From Streptomyces sp. I6 (GTDB lineage Bacteria; Actinomycetota; Actinomycetes; Streptomycetales; Streptomycetaceae): a stretch of 64,000 nucleotides of DNA. A program made the translations under genes and the position numbers. Below, in pieces: positions 10,281 to 19,953 of this stretch. The stretch spans positions 3,852,501-3,916,500 of the forward strand of contig RHDP01000001.1 of assembly GCA_003725745.1 (NCBI GenBank), written 5' to 3'. Each line of letters begins with the position of its first letter. Within the stretch, counting starts at the first letter, position 1. The notes beneath the pieces were generated by a model that was not told the origin of the DNA, searched no databases, and saw only the letters and a list, made by a program, of their open reading frames with translations.

Positions 10281-11117
10281 TCAGCGGGCGTCGTCGGGAA
10301 GCAGCCGTGCCAGGGTGCGCACGGCCCGGTACTGCAGGGTCTTGATCGCGCCCTCGTTCTTCCCCATCACACGGGCGGTCTCGGCGACCGAGAGACCCTG
10401 GAGGAAGCGGAGGGTGACGCACTCCTGCTGCTGCGGATTGAGCTTGCGGACCGCTTCGAGCAGCGCGGCGTTCGAGAGTGACTCCAGTACCGACTCCTCG
10501 GGGCTGCGCTCCACCTCGTTGGCGTCGAGCATCTCGCCGGTGGTCACTTCCAGGCGGAACCGGCTCGACTTGAAGTGGTCGGCGACCAGGTTCCGGGCGA
10601 TCGTGACCAGCCAGGCGCCGAAGTCGCGGCCCTGCCAGGTGAACGTCGAGATGCGGCGCAGTGCACGGAGGAAGGTCTCGCTGGTGAGGTCCTCCGCGGT
10701 GGCCTTGCCGCCGACCCGGTAGTAGATGTAGCGGTACACCGTGTCGCTGTACTGGTCGTAGAGCCGGCCGAAGGCCTCGGCCTCGCCGGCCTGCGCGCGT
10801 TCGACCAGTTCCATCATGCGCGCGCTGTCGCTGTCGGCGCTCGGCCGGCGGGTGGTGGTCGAGGTGGCGGCGTGCCGGCCGCCCCGTCTGCCCGCCTCCC
10901 GGTCGCCGAGCCGTCCGTCGGCCACGCCGCTGCGGGCCGCTGCCTTCTCGATGCGGTCGGCCAGGGCGTAGCAGGGACCGGCAGGGCCGAGGGCGGCCGG
11001 GCTCGCGGCGAAGGCGGGGACGGCGTACGCGGTGGGGACGAAGCCGCGCATGTGGTCGAGGACCACCGCGCGGAGCGTAGCCAGGCCCGAGGCGTCAACC
11101 CCGACGTGTGGGTACAC
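10281..11117 (-). CDS. bldN: Developmental ECF-type sigma factor BldN
   Basis: A 278-residue RNA polymerase sigma factor needed for aerial hypha formation; its known targets include the chaplin and rodlin genes. The first 95 residues or so form the N-terminal extension typical of BldN (MYPHVGVDASGLATLRAVVLDHMRGFVPTAYAVPAF...), which is removed by processing in S. coelicolor. Sigma region 2 follows (ERAQAGEAEAFGRLYDQYSDTVYRYIYYRVG...DLTSETFLRAL), then region 4 (LNPQQQECVTLRFLQGLSVAETARVMGKNEGAIKTLQYRAVRTL). The start is GTG. rsbN lies downstream on the same strand. Confidence 0.95.
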   Translation of the reverse strand: MYPHVGVDASGLATLRAVVLDHMRGFVPTAYAVPAFAASPAALGPAGPCYALADRIEKAAARSGVADGRLGDREAGRRGGRHAATSTTTRRPSADSDSARMMELVERAQAGEAEAFGRLYDQYSDTVYRYIYYRVGGKATAEDLTSETFLRALRRISTFTWQGRDFGAWLVTIARNLVADHFKSSRFRLEVTTGEMLDANEVERSPEESVLESLSNAALLEAVRKLNPQQQECVTLRFLQGLSVAETARVMGKNEGAIKTLQYRAVRTLARLLPDDAR

Positions 11118-11721
11118 GGGACTCCCAGAGGCAGAGCTTCCATCACGTGCTGTGCGGGACCTGTCACTTGTCGTGGCGACGCGTGGGGGTCCATGTGCGT
11201 CTGAGGAGAATAACGCTTCGTACAGGCAGTGCTACACCCAGTTGCTCAAATCATCGAATCCGTCGCTTCTGTTACGGCAAGGGGGCATATTTAGTCGCAG
11301 ATTGTGATCGCTTGCTGATCAGACTTCTTCGTCAACTGCCGAGAGGCGTGATGGGTTGTGTTCGTCTGGGGGCGTTGCGACTGGCGGGCGGCGTGGCGGG
11401 GTAGGGACCCCGGAATGCCCGGTACCGGAATGCCGGACGCGGACGCGGATGCGGTGCCGGATGCCCGGTGCCGGATGGCGTTCGCCGGGCGCCGTCGCGG
11501 GACGAGGCGCCTGCGGGCCTGCTCCCGGCGCTGAGCGGGCGGCCGGACCCCGTGGCGAGGCGGTGCCGGCTGCGCGGAGTGACGGCCGTGCCCGTGTGCG
11601 GCGGGTCCGGCCGGCGGCTCGGTATGTGCGGCGCCGGGGCGGCCGGGCCCGGCACGCGGTCTCCTGGACGCGCGCTTGCGGTGTCGCCTGGTGCCGTGCC
11701 GAGCCGTGCCGTGCCGTGCTG
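11118..11721. other. bldN upstream region, no gene seen
   Basis: Roughly 600 bp between the start of bldN and the end of the HAD-IB gene. The part next to bldN (about 11118-11290) has lower GC than its surroundings and must carry the bldN promoter and 5' leader. The rest is very GC-rich with short local repeats (GCCGTGCC, GGATGCCGG) and shows no supported open frame. Confidence 0.6.
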
Positions 11722-12663
11722 TCAGCGGCGGCGCCGGTGCAGGGCCACGGCCGCCGCCGTACCGCCCGCGAGGGCGCCGACCCCGGCGGCGGCCGGGATG
11801 CCGACCTTCGCCGCCTTGCGGCCCGTGCGGTAGTCGCGCAGCCGCCAGTCCCGCTCCCGGGCGTGCTTGCGCAGCTTGGTGTCCGGGTTGATGGCGTACG
11901 GGTGTCCCACCAGGGAGAGCATCGGGATGTCGTTGTGCGAGTCGCTGTAGGCCGCGCAGCGCGACAGGTCGAGGTTCTCGGCGCTCGCGAGGGCCCGTAC
12001 CGCCTCGGCCTTGGCCGGGCCGTGCAGCGGCTCGCCCACGAGCTTGCCGGTGTAGACCCCGTCGACGGACTCGGCGACCGTGCCGAGCGCGCCGGTCAGC
12101 CCGAGCCGGCGGGCGATGATCGTCGCCGTCTCCACCGGTGCGGCGGTGACCAGCCACACCTTCTGGCCCGCGTCGAGATGGGCCTGGGCGAGGGCGCGGG
12201 TGCCCGGCCAGATGCGGTCCGCCATGTACTCGTCGTAGATCTCCTCGCCGATCGACATCAGTTCGGAGACCCGGTGGCCCTTGACGATGGACAGCGCCGA
12301 CTCGCGCACGTCCTGCATGTGCTCGGGGTCCTCGACGCCCGCGATCCGGAACCACGTCTGCTGCCAGGCGAACCTCGCCAGCTCCCGGCGCTGGAAGAAC
12401 TTGCGCTTGTACAGGCCGCGGCCGAAGTGGAAGATCGCGGCGCCCTGCATGACGGTGTTGTCCAGGTCGAAGAACGCGGCGGCGCCGACGTCCCCGGCCA
12501 CGGGGAAGGCGGGCTCGGCCGGTGCGGTGTCCGCGCCGGTCCGGGCGTCCGTCTCGAACTGCTGTGACGTCTTGCGTGCTGCCTCGGCTGCGGCCTCGCC
12601 GGCGAGAACGCTCCGGGCGGTCGAGGAGCGCCTACGGGGAGTGAGCCATCCCAGTGCGGCCAT
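11722..12663 (-). CDS. HAD-IB family phosphatase (SerB/CicA-like)
   Basis: A 313-residue protein. An N-terminal low-complexity stretch of about 58 residues comes before AAFFDLDNTVMQGAA, HAD motif I, at residues 61-75. It continues with LVTAAPVETATIIARRLGL (motif II), LHGPAKAEAVRAL (motif III Lys) and CAAYSDSHNDIPMLSLVGHPYAINPD (motif IV). These features define the HAD-IB group, which includes phosphoserine phosphatase and CicA-type phosphatases. The C-terminal end is hydrophobic (AAAGVGALAGGTAAAVAL) and followed by arginines, so the protein may be anchored to the membrane. It diverges from the glutaredoxin-like gene. Confidence 0.87.
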   Translation of the reverse strand: MAALGWLTPRRRSSTARSVLAGEAAAEAARKTSQQFETDARTGADTAPAEPAFPVAGDVGAAAFFDLDNTVMQGAAIFHFGRGLYKRKFFQRRELARFAWQQTWFRIAGVEDPEHMQDVRESALSIVKGHRVSELMSIGEEIYDEYMADRIWPGTRALAQAHLDAGQKVWLVTAAPVETATIIARRLGLTGALGTVAESVDGVYTGKLVGEPLHGPAKAEAVRALASAENLDLSRCAAYSDSHNDIPMLSLVGHPYAINPDTKLRKHARERDWRLRDYRTGRKAAKVGIPAAAGVGALAGGTAAAVALHRRRR

Positions 12664-12789
12664 GTCGTGAGCATAGCCAGTCCGCTCACCGGTTCCCGAC
12701 TCACCGGGATGCCGGGGCGTGAACTCTCCGCGGCCGGATTGTTAAAGGGGCCGTACGGGCGTGTCGCGCGCGGGCGGACAATAGGGGGC

Positions 12790-13065
12790 ATGACCCCTCT
12801 GCTGCCGCGTAGCAAGAAGAAGGCCGGTGACCGCGTGGTGACCCTGATCGGAAAGCCCGGGTGCCATCTCTGTGACGACGCGCGGTCCGTGGTCGAGCGG
12901 GTGTGCGCCGAGACGGGGGCGTCCTTCGAGGAGAAGGACATCACCCGGGACGAGGAGCTGTACCGGGCCTACTGGGAGCAGATCCCCGTGGTGCTGGTGG
13001 ACGGGGAGCAGCACACGTTCTGGCGTGTGGACGCCGCCCGGCTCCGCCGCGAACTGGGGGCGTGA
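12790..13065 (+). CDS. Glutaredoxin-family protein
   Basis: A 91-residue thioredoxin-fold protein with the redox motif GKPGCHLCDDA, a CxxC near residue 24, then the ERVCAETGASFEEKDITRDEELYRAYWEQIPVVLVDG segment with the cis-proline of the fold. It belongs to the DUF836/glutaredoxin 2-like group. I chose the ATG at 12790 (MTPLLPRSKKKAG); the longer frame from 12667 reads across the promoter region. It ends 270 bp upstream of rex, the redox-sensing repressor, which makes a redox role in the neighbourhood plausible though unproven. Confidence 0.87.
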   Translation: MTPLLPRSKKKAGDRVVTLIGKPGCHLCDDARSVVERVCAETGASFEEKDITRDEELYRAYWEQIPVVLVDGEQHTFWRVDAARLRRELGA

Positions 13066-13244
13066 CCGAAAGACGGTTACCATCGTGGGCGTTTTGCTGG
13101 GGTCTCGGGGGCGTGGCTGTGAGGAGTGTGACCGCTTTGCCCCCTTCGGGTTCTTGGCCAGGGCCGATCGTCCCGGGTTCCGGAATGGCGCGTTCGGATT
13201 GCGTGACCCCGGTCACTTTGCACGGACAAAGCGGACACCATCTT

Positions 13245-13260
13245 TGTGCACGCGTTCACA
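13245..13260. promoter_or_regulatory. Rex operator (ROP) upstream of rex-hemACD
   Basis: TGTGCACGCGTTCACA matches the published Rex operator TGTGAACGCGTTCACA with one mismatch, and the symmetry extends outward as TTTG...CAAA (13243-13262). It lies about 75 bp before the rex start codon. Rex binds such sites when NADH/NAD+ is low and leaves them when NADH rises, so rex and the heme genes should be autoregulated by redox state, as in S. coelicolor. Confidence 0.92.
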
Positions 13261-13334
13261 AAGACATAGCCTGCTTTCGACGGGGCGGTCCTGGGACGCA
13301 TGGCCGCCTGCCTCGCTCATCCCGCAGGAGCACC

Positions 13335-14108
13335 GTGGCAACTGGCCGAACCCACCGACCGGCGACTCGCAGCCGAGGAATCCCCGAGGCCACCGTCGCC
13401 CGGCTTCCGCTGTATCTGCGCGCGCTGACCGCGCTGTCGGAGCGCTCCGTGCCGACGGTCTCCTCCGAGGAGCTCGCGGCCGCCGCGGGGGTCAATTCCG
13501 CGAAGCTGCGCAAGGACTTCTCGTACCTCGGCTCCTACGGGACCCGCGGTGTCGGATACGACGTCGAGTACCTCGTCTACCAGATCTCCCGCGAACTCGG
13601 CCTCACCCAGGACTGGCCGGTCGTGATCGTCGGTATCGGTAACCTCGGTGCCGCTCTGGCCAACTACGGCGGGTTCGCCTCCCGCGGCTTCCGCGTGGCC
13701 GCGCTGATCGACGCCGACCCGGCGATGGCCGGAAAGCCGGTCGCGGGCATCCCCGTCCAGCACACGGACGAGCTGGAGAAGATCATCTCGGACAACGGCG
13801 TGTCCATCGGGGTCATCGCGACCCCCGCGGGCGCCGCCCAGCAGGTGTGCGACCGGCTCGTCGCGGCAGGGGTGACCTCCATCCTCAACTTCGCGCCCAC
13901 CGTGCTCTCGGTGCCGGACGGCGTGGACGTGCGCAAGGTCGACCTCTCGATCGAGCTGCAGATCCTCGCCTTCCACGAGCAGCGCAAGGCCGGTGAGGAG
14001 GCCGAGGGCGAGGCGGCCGTGCCGCCCGTCGCCCCGGCGGGCGCCACCGCCGCGGCCGACGGCCGGAAGGGACCCGACGGGGACGTGCCCGCCGTGATGC
14101 CGGCATGA
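13335..14108 (+). CDS. rex: Redox-sensing transcriptional repressor Rex
   Basis: A 257-residue NAD(H)-sensing repressor. The N-terminal winged helix contains [16 protein letters not shown] and [33 protein letters not shown]. The Rossmann domain begins [16 protein letters not shown] (GxGxxG), followed by the C-terminal swapped helix ([14 protein letters not shown]). The start is the GTG at 13335 ([12 protein letters not shown]) with a GCAGGAG site just upstream. An unusual Ala/Pro/Gly-rich tail follows the last helix. Its stop overlaps the hemA start (ATGA), so it heads the rex-hemA-hemC-hemD operon. Confidence 0.96.
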   Translation: MATGRTHRPATRSRGIPEATVARLPLYLRALTALSERSVPTVSSEELAAAAGVNSAKLRKDFSYLGSYGTRGVGYDVEYLVYQISRELGLTQDWPVVIVGIGNLGAALANYGGFASRGFRVAALIDADPAMAGKPVAGIPVQHTDELEKIISDNGVSIGVIATPAGAAQQVCDRLVAAGVTSILNFAPTVLSVPDGVDVRKVDLSIELQILAFHEQRKAGEEAEGEAAVPPVAPAGATAAADGRKGPDGDVPAVMPA

Positions 14109-15459
14109 GCCTCCTCGTCGTCGGCCTCAGCCACCGCAGCGCCCCGGTCAGCGTCCTGGAGCGGGCCTCGCTCTCCGCGGAGACCCAGGGCAAGCTGCTG
14201 CAGGACGCCCTCGCCGCCGAACCCGCGGCGGAGGCGGCCGTACTCGCCACCTGCAACCGGATCGAGCTCTACGCCGACGTGGACAAGTTCCACGCGGGCG
14301 TCGCCGAACTGTCGACGCTCCTGTCCCAGCACAGCGGCGTGGGGCTGGAGGAGCTCACTCCCTATCTGTACGTGCACTACGAGGACCGGGCCGTCCACCA
14401 TCTGTTCTCGGTGGCCTGCGGGCTGGACTCGATGGTCGTCGGCGAGGGCCAGATCCTCGGCCAGATCAAGGACTCGCTCGCGCTCGGCCAGGAACTGCAC
14501 AGCGCGGGACGGCTGCTGAACGACCTGTTCCAGCAGTCCCTGCGGGTCGGCAAGCGCGCCCACAGCGAGACCGGCATCGACCGTGCCGGGCAGTCGCTCG
14601 TCACCTTCGGCCTGGAACAGCTGGCCGAGGGCACGCCCACCGGCGAGTGGGCCGCGGGCAGGAGCGTGCTCGTCATCGGCGCGGGCTCGATGTCCTCGCT
14701 CGCCGCGGCCACCCTGGCCCGCGCCGGGGTCGCCGAGGTCGTCGTCGCGAACCGCACCCGCGAGCGCGCCGAACGGCTGGTGCAGATCCTCACCGAACCC
14801 GGCGGGACGGGCGTCCGCGCCCGGGCCGTCGACATGGCCTCCGTCGCCGGCGAACTGACGCGCGCCGACGTCGTGGTCTCCTGCACCGGCGCGACCGGGC
14901 TGGTGCTCGGGACCGAGGCCGTCGAGACCGCGCTCACGGGCCGCGAGGAGCCGCTGGCGCTGCTCGACCTCGCCATGCCCCGGGACATCGACGCCGCGGT
15001 CCACCGGCTCGACGGGGTGCGGCTCGTCGACATCGAGTCGCTCGCCGGGGCGTCCGCGGACGTGCCGATGGCCGCCGACGTCGACCGGGTGCGCGCCATC
15101 GTGGCCGCCGAGGTCGCCGCCTTCGGGCCGCCCAGCGTGCCGCGCACATCACGCCGACCGTGGTCGCCCTGCGCGCCATGGCCGCCGACGTCGTGGCCGG
15201 CGAGATCGCCAGGCTCGAGGGCCGGCTGCCGGGCCTCGACGAGCGGCAGCGCGAGGAGGTCGCCCAGACGGTCCGCCGGGTCGTGGACAAGCTCCTGCAC
15301 GCGCCCACCGTGCGGATCAAACAGCTCGCGGCCGAGCCCGGGGGCGCCGGTTACGCGGACGCGCTGCGCACACTCTTCGACCTCGACCCGGAGACGGTCG
15401 CCTCCGTCAGCCGGGCCGACGTCACCGACGCCGACATCAAGAACCGAGGGCGAGTATGA
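14105..15459 (+). CDS. hemA: Glutamyl-tRNA reductase (frame broken by one lost base)
   Basis: The first committed step of heme synthesis by the C5 route: it reduces glutamyl-tRNA(Glu) to glutamate-1-semialdehyde with NADPH. The catalytic cysteine is in [11 protein letters not shown] near residue 50, followed by [19 protein letters not shown], the nucleotide-binding [17 protein letters not shown], and the dimerisation domain near the C terminus. The frame breaks at 15125-15133 (GGG before CCGCCC). With one G restored the protein reads on as [22 protein letters not shown] and totals 451 residues (452 codons). HemA is essential, so a sequencing error is the likely cause. The hemC start overlaps its stop. 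Confidence 0.93.
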
Positions 15460-16435
15460 CCGAGAGGGCATCGGGGACCGAGCGGCCCCTGCGGCTCGGA
15501 ACCAGGCGCAGCAAGCTCGCCATGGCCCAGTCCGGGCATGTGGCGGAGGCGGTGCGGCGGCTGACCGGCCGCTCCGTCGAGCTCGTGGAGATCACCACCT
15601 ACGGCGACACCTCGCGCGAGCACCTGGCGCAGATCGGCGGCACCGGTGTGTTCGTCACGGCACTGCGCGACGCGCTGCTCGCCGGCGAGGTCGACTTCGC
15701 GGTGCACTCCCTGAAGGACCTGCCGACCACGCAGCCGGACGACCTCGTCCTGGCCGCGATCCCGCGGCGGGAGGACCCGCGTGACGCGCTGGTCGCCCGC
15801 GACGGGCTGACCCTGGACCGGCTGCCGCGGGGCGCCCGGGTGGGCACCGGCTCGCCGCGCCGGATGGCCCAGCTCAACGCGTACGCCCGCTCCCACGGGC
15901 TGCAGATCGAGACCGTGCCGATCCGGGGGAACGTCGACACCCGCATCGGTTTCGTGCGGGACGGGGAACTGGACGCGGTGGTTCTCGCCGCGGCCGGCCT
16001 GAACCGTATCGGCCGGATCGGCGAGGCGACCGGCTTCCTGCCGGTCGACGCGGTCCTGCCCGCCCCCGGCCAGGGGGCCCTGGCGGTGGAGTGCCCGGCG
16101 GCCGACGCCGCCCTCGCCGCCACGCTCGCCGAGCTCGACGACCCGTACACGCGGGCCGCCGTGACCGCCGAGCGGTCCCTGCTCGCCGCCCTGGAGGCCG
16201 GCTGCAGTGCGCCCGTGGGCGCACTGGCCGACCACCTGCCCGCCGGCGAGCGGGCTGTTCATGAGATGCGCCTGCGGGGCGTCGTCGGTACCACCGACGG
16301 TTCCACGCTGGTGCAGCTGTCCATCACCGGTCCCGTGCCCTCGTCGCACGACGAAGCCGTGGCACTCGGGCGCGAACTCGCCTCGGAGATGCTCGCCAAG
16401 GGCGCGGCCGGTCTTATGGGGAGCGCGCACTTTGA
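15456..16435 (+). CDS. hemC: Porphobilinogen deaminase (hydroxymethylbilane synthase; end shifted by one lost base)
   Basis: It polymerises four porphobilinogens into hydroxymethylbilane. Landmarks are [57 protein letters not shown], the NVDTRI loop and the dipyrromethane-cofactor cysteine in [12 protein letters not shown]. The frame is lost five codons from the end at the G run 16418-16421. With one more G the natural end MGERAL and its stop at 16433-16435 appear, and the following TTG start of hemD overlaps it. The unrepaired frame would run on to 16628 inside hemD. Confidence 0.93.
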
Positions 16436-18090
16436 GCCCCACCACCTCGAACGCCCACGCTGGTCCCGTACACGGGCAGGTCACCTTCCTCGGCGCCGGT
16501 CCCGGCGACCCGGGGCTGCTGACGCTGCGCGCCGTCGAGGCGCTGGCGGGTGCGGACGTGTTGATCGCCGAGCCGGAAGTCCTCGACGTCGTTCGCGGCC
16601 ACGCGCGCGCCGGGGTGAGCACGCCTGAGCTGACCGTTGTTGACGATGCCTCAACAACCGCCGCCGTCCCGGTGTTGAGGGACGCGGCCAATCTTGTCAT
16701 GGAGGCCGTGCGGGGCGGCAAGCGGGTGGTCCGTGCCGTGAGCGGGGACCCCGGGCTCGACGGCGACGCGGGCGCCGAGATGCTCGCCTGCGCCGCCGAG
16801 GGCATCCCCTTCGAGGTCGTGCCGGGTGTGGCGACCGCCGTGGGGGTGCCCGCGTACGCGGGTGTGCCGCTGCGTGACGCACACGGCACGGACGTGCGGT
16901 TCATCGACGCCCGGACGGCCGACGCCCGCTGCTGGACCGAGGTCGGCGCCTCCGACGGCACCGTCGTGGTGTCCACGACACTGGACGCCGTGGCGTCCGC
17001 TGCCGGGGATCTGGTGTCGGCGGGGCGCAAGCCCGACACCCCGCTGACGGTGACGGTGGCCGGTACGACGACGCGGCAGCGGACGTGGACGGCGACGCTC
17101 GGCACCATCGCCCAGGTCTTCAAGCAGGGCAAGGTGCTGCCGTCGCCGGAGGGCCACCGGCCGGTCATAGTCGTGGTCGGTGAGCGCAGTGCCGCCGCAC
17201 AGCGCGACCAGCTCGCCTGGTTCGAGTCCAAGCCGCTGTTCGGCTGGAAGGTGCTCGTGCCGCGCACCAAGGAGCAGGCCGCTTCGCTCTCCGACCAGCT
17301 CAGGTCCTACGGAGCCGTGCCGCACGAGGTTCCGACGATCGCCGTCGAGCCGCCGCGCACCCCGCAGCAGATGGAGCGCGCGGTCAAGGGTCTGGTCACC
17401 GGCCGCTACGAGTGGATCGCCTTCACCTCGGTCAACGCCGTGAAGGCGGTACGGGAGAAGTTCGAGGAGTACGGGCTGGACGCCCGCGCCTTCGCCGGGA
17501 TCAAGGTGGCGGCGGTGGGCGAGCAGACGGCGCGGGCGCTGATCGAGTTCGGCGTCAAGCCCGATCTGGTGCCGAGCGGTGAGCAGTCGGCGGCGGGCCT
17601 GCTGGAGGACTGGCCGCCCTACGACCCGGTGTTCGACCCGATCGACCGGGTGTTCCTGCCGCGGGCCGACATCGCCACCGAGACCCTCGTGGCGGGCCTG
17701 ATCGAGCTGGGCTGGGAGGTCGACGACGTCACCGCCTACCGGACCGTGCGGGCCTCGCCGCCGCCGGCGGAGACCCGGGAGGCGATCAAGGGCGGTGGTT
17801 TCGACGCCGTGCTCTTCACCTCGTCGTCCACCGTGCGGAACCTGGTCGGCATCGCCGGCAAGCCGCACAACGTGACGGTGATCGCCTGTATCGGCCCCGC
17901 GACCGCGAAGACCGCGGAGGAGCACGGGCTGCGGGTCGACGTGCTGTCGCCCGAGCCGTCGGTGCACAAGCTGGCCGAGGCGCTCGCGGAGTTCGGGGCG
18001 CGGCGCCGCCAGGCCGCGCTGGAAGCGGGCGACCCGGTGACGCGGCCGAGCGAGCGGCGTCCGGGAGCGCGCAGACGGCGGACGACGTGA
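16432..18090 (+). CDS. hemD: Uroporphyrinogen-III methyltransferase / uroporphyrinogen-III synthase fusion
   Basis: A 552-residue two-domain protein. The N-terminal half is a precorrin-2 (SUMT/CobA-type) methyltransferase: VTFLGAGPGDPGLLTLRAVEAL near residue 18, a VSGDPGLDG loop and PGVATAVGVPAYAGVPL. The C-terminal half (from about residue 260) is uroporphyrinogen-III synthase: VLVPRTKEQAASLSDQL, WIAFTSVNAVKAV, VAAVGEQTARAL, FTSSSTVRNLVG and ACIGPATAKTAEEHGL. It turns hydroxymethylbilane into uroporphyrinogen III and may pass it to the siroheme/cobalamin branch. I chose the TTG at 16432 ([11 protein letters not shown]), which overlaps the hemC stop. This fusion is usual in actinobacteria. 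Confidence 0.93.
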   Translation: MSPTTSNAHAGPVHGQVTFLGAGPGDPGLLTLRAVEALAGADVLIAEPEVLDVVRGHARAGVSTPELTVVDDASTTAAVPVLRDAANLVMEAVRGGKRVVRAVSGDPGLDGDAGAEMLACAAEGIPFEVVPGVATAVGVPAYAGVPLRDAHGTDVRFIDARTADARCWTEVGASDGTVVVSTTLDAVASAAGDLVSAGRKPDTPLTVTVAGTTTRQRTWTATLGTIAQVFKQGKVLPSPEGHRPVIVVVGERSAAAQRDQLAWFESKPLFGWKVLVPRTKEQAASLSDQLRSYGAVPHEVPTIAVEPPRTPQQMERAVKGLVTGRYEWIAFTSVNAVKAVREKFEEYGLDARAFAGIKVAAVGEQTARALIEFGVKPDLVPSGEQSAAGLLEDWPPYDPVFDPIDRVFLPRADIATETLVAGLIELGWEVDDVTAYRTVRASPPPAETREAIKGGGFDAVLFTSSSTVRNLVGIAGKPHNVTVIACIGPATAKTAEEHGLRVDVLSPEPSVHKLAEALAEFGARRRQAALEAGDPVTRPSERRPGARRRRTT

Positions 18091-18162
18091 CCGCCGACGG
18101 CTGAGGCGTACGCCGCGGCCGCGGACGGCCGCGGCGCGTGGCGTGACGCCGGGATGTGATCG

Positions 18163-18197
18163 GAAGGGGTCGCGGGGCTGCTCCCCGCGGCCCCTTC
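18163..18197 (+). terminator. Probable terminator after hemD
   Basis: A 15-bp stem with one mismatch (GAAGGGG-T-CGCGGGG against CCCCGCG-G-CCCCTTC) and a 5-nt loop, 72 bp after the hemD stop. There is a short T-rich stretch but no long T run, as is common in Streptomyces terminators. Confidence 0.65.
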
Positions 18198-18336
18198 TCG
18201 CGCGTTCCCAACCCTGCCGCCGCTGTTCCGGGCCCTTGCGCCGCTCCGGGCCGTACCGCGGCGGGAGCCGCGCGGTCGCCTTCCGGGGACATCGTGTCGG
18301 CAAGAGCGGTCCCCGCGCGGGCGTAGCGTGGTGGGC

Positions 18337-19341
18337 ATGACTGTGTACGGATCCTTCCCCGGGTCGCGGCCGCGACGGCTGCGGACCACCCCCGCGATGC
18401 GGCGCATGGTCGCCGAGACCAGGCTGAACCCCGCCGATCTGATCCTTCCGGCGTTCGTGCGGGAGGGGGTGAGCGGGCCGGTCCCGATCGCGGCGATGCC
18501 CGGCGTCGTGCAGCACTCGCTGGACACCCTGCGCAAGGCGGCGGTCGAGGCCCGGGAGGCCGGGGTCTCCGGGATCATGCTCTTCGGTGTGCCGGAGGAC
18601 GCGAAGAAGGACGCCGCGGGAACCGCGGGGACCGACCCCGGCGGGATCCTGCAGGTCGCCATCCGCGCCGTGAAGGAGGAGGTCGGCGACGAGCTGGTCG
18701 TCATGTCCGACCTCTGCCTGGACGAGTACACCGACCACGGCCACTGCGGGGTGCTCGACGCGGCCGGCCGGGTCGACAACGACGCCACGCTGGAGAGGTA
18801 CGCCGAGATGGCGCAGGTCCAGGCGGACGCGGGCGTCCATGTGGTCGGCCCCAGCGGGATGATGGACGGTCAGGTCCAGGTGATCCGGGACGCGCTCGAC
18901 ACCATCGGCAAGGAGGACGTGTCGATCCTCGCGTACACCGCGAAGTACTCGTCCGCGTTCTACGGGCCGTTCCGCGAGGCCGTCGCCTCCTCGCTGGAGG
19001 GCGACCGCAAGACGTACCAGCAGGACCCCGCGAACCTGAGGGAGTCCCTGCGCGAGCTGGCGCTCGACCTGGAGGAGGGCGCGGACATGGTCATGGTCAA
19101 GCCCGCCGGGCCCTACCTCGACGTGCTGGCGAGGGTCGCCGAGTCGGCGGACGTGCCCGTCGCGGCGTACCAGATCAGCGGCGAGTACGCGATGATCGAG
19201 GCCGCGGCGGAGAAGGGCTGGATCGAGCGCGACAAGGCGATCCTGGAGACGCTGACCGGTATCCGGCGCGCCGGCGCGCAGATGATCCTGACGTACTGGG
19301 CGACGGAGGTCGCGCAGAAGCTCGGTGGCGCTCGGCGATAG
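18337..19341 (+). CDS. hemB: Delta-aminolevulinic acid dehydratase (porphobilinogen synthase)
   Basis: It condenses two 5-aminolevulinates to porphobilinogen. The 334-residue protein has [12 protein letters not shown]-type ends, the metal-ligand region [19 protein letters not shown] with its cysteines and histidine, the two Schiff-base lysines in [16 protein letters not shown] and [13 protein letters not shown], and [19 protein letters not shown] chose the ATG at 18337 ([16 protein letters not shown]). It lies downstream of hemD but after a probable terminator and a 246-bp gap, so it probably has its own promoter. Confidence 0.96.
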   Translation: MTVYGSFPGSRPRRLRTTPAMRRMVAETRLNPADLILPAFVREGVSGPVPIAAMPGVVQHSLDTLRKAAVEAREAGVSGIMLFGVPEDAKKDAAGTAGTDPGGILQVAIRAVKEEVGDELVVMSDLCLDEYTDHGHCGVLDAAGRVDNDATLERYAEMAQVQADAGVHVVGPSGMMDGQVQVIRDALDTIGKEDVSILAYTAKYSSAFYGPFREAVASSLEGDRKTYQQDPANLRESLRELALDLEEGADMVMVKPAGPYLDVLARVAESADVPVAAYQISGEYAMIEAAAEKGWIERDKAILETLTGIRRAGAQMILTYWATEVAQKLGGARR

Positions 19342-19584
19342 CGCCCCGGCGGGAAGTCTGCCGGAAGGTCTTCGGGGAAGGCCGGCGGTGTCCGGTGGGG
19401 TGGGGCCTTTGCGGGCCCGGGGGCGAGTGCGGTGGCGTTCGCGGCCCACGCGCCGAGGGCGGGTGGCAACGCTCGGGGCACGCCCTCCGGTGGTCCTCCG
19501 GGGACCGGCCGGGCGGGGACGGGGTGGTGATCAGCCTGCCGTCGGCGCACCCTGGGAGTGGTACCGCTGTGGAGGTGATCCGTC

Positions 19585-19857
19585 ATGCAGACTCTCGTCG
19601 GCTGGCACGTCGATATGGAGTTCCTCGAGGAGGGCGACAAGACCAGGGCGGCCGCGATGCTCCGGCTCGCCGACGGCACGGAAGTGCGCGGCCACGGGCA
19701 TGCCAGCCGTCATCCGTCCGACCCGGCCCAGCTGCGGGTCGGCGAGGAGATCGCCGGTGCTCGGGCGCTCATGGACATCGCGCAGACACTGCTCACGAAG
19801 GCTCATGACGAGATCGAGGAGACGACGGGAAGGCCGGCGCACCCGATCAACCGCTGA
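19585..19857 (+). CDS. DUF1876 family protein
   Basis: A 90-residue protein of the DUF1876 family, found mainly in actinobacteria. The pattern is clear: LVGWHVDMEFLEEGDKTRAAAMLRLADGTEVRGHGHASRHPSDPAQ, then RVGEEIAGARALMDIAQTLL and a polar end. Structures of this family show a double-stranded-RNA-binding-like alpha/beta fold, and the function is unknown. An AGGTGAT ribosome-binding site lies just before the ATG. It stands alone between hemB and argS, which faces it. Confidence 0.85.
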   Translation: MQTLVGWHVDMEFLEEGDKTRAAAMLRLADGTEVRGHGHASRHPSDPAQLRVGEEIAGARALMDIAQTLLTKAHDEIEETTGRPAHPINR

Positions 19858-19953
19858 CGAGCCGGCGCGCGGCGAACGGGGGACGGCCCCGGCGGTCGAT
19901 CGCCGGGGCCGTCCGTGCCGGTGCGCCGGACCGGGATGGTCCGGCGCCGCGCG

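Noticed and set aside
14105-15784. hemA as a longer protein with an altered C terminus
   Set aside because: After residue 340 the sequence becomes Arg/Ser/Pro-rich and overlaps hemC, while the proper HemA end is in the other frame. One lost G explains it.
16651-19449. A 932-residue open frame on the minus strand
   Set aside because: It is antisense to hemD and hemB, is rich in Arg, Gly and His, and has no known motif. It is a typical high-GC shadow frame.
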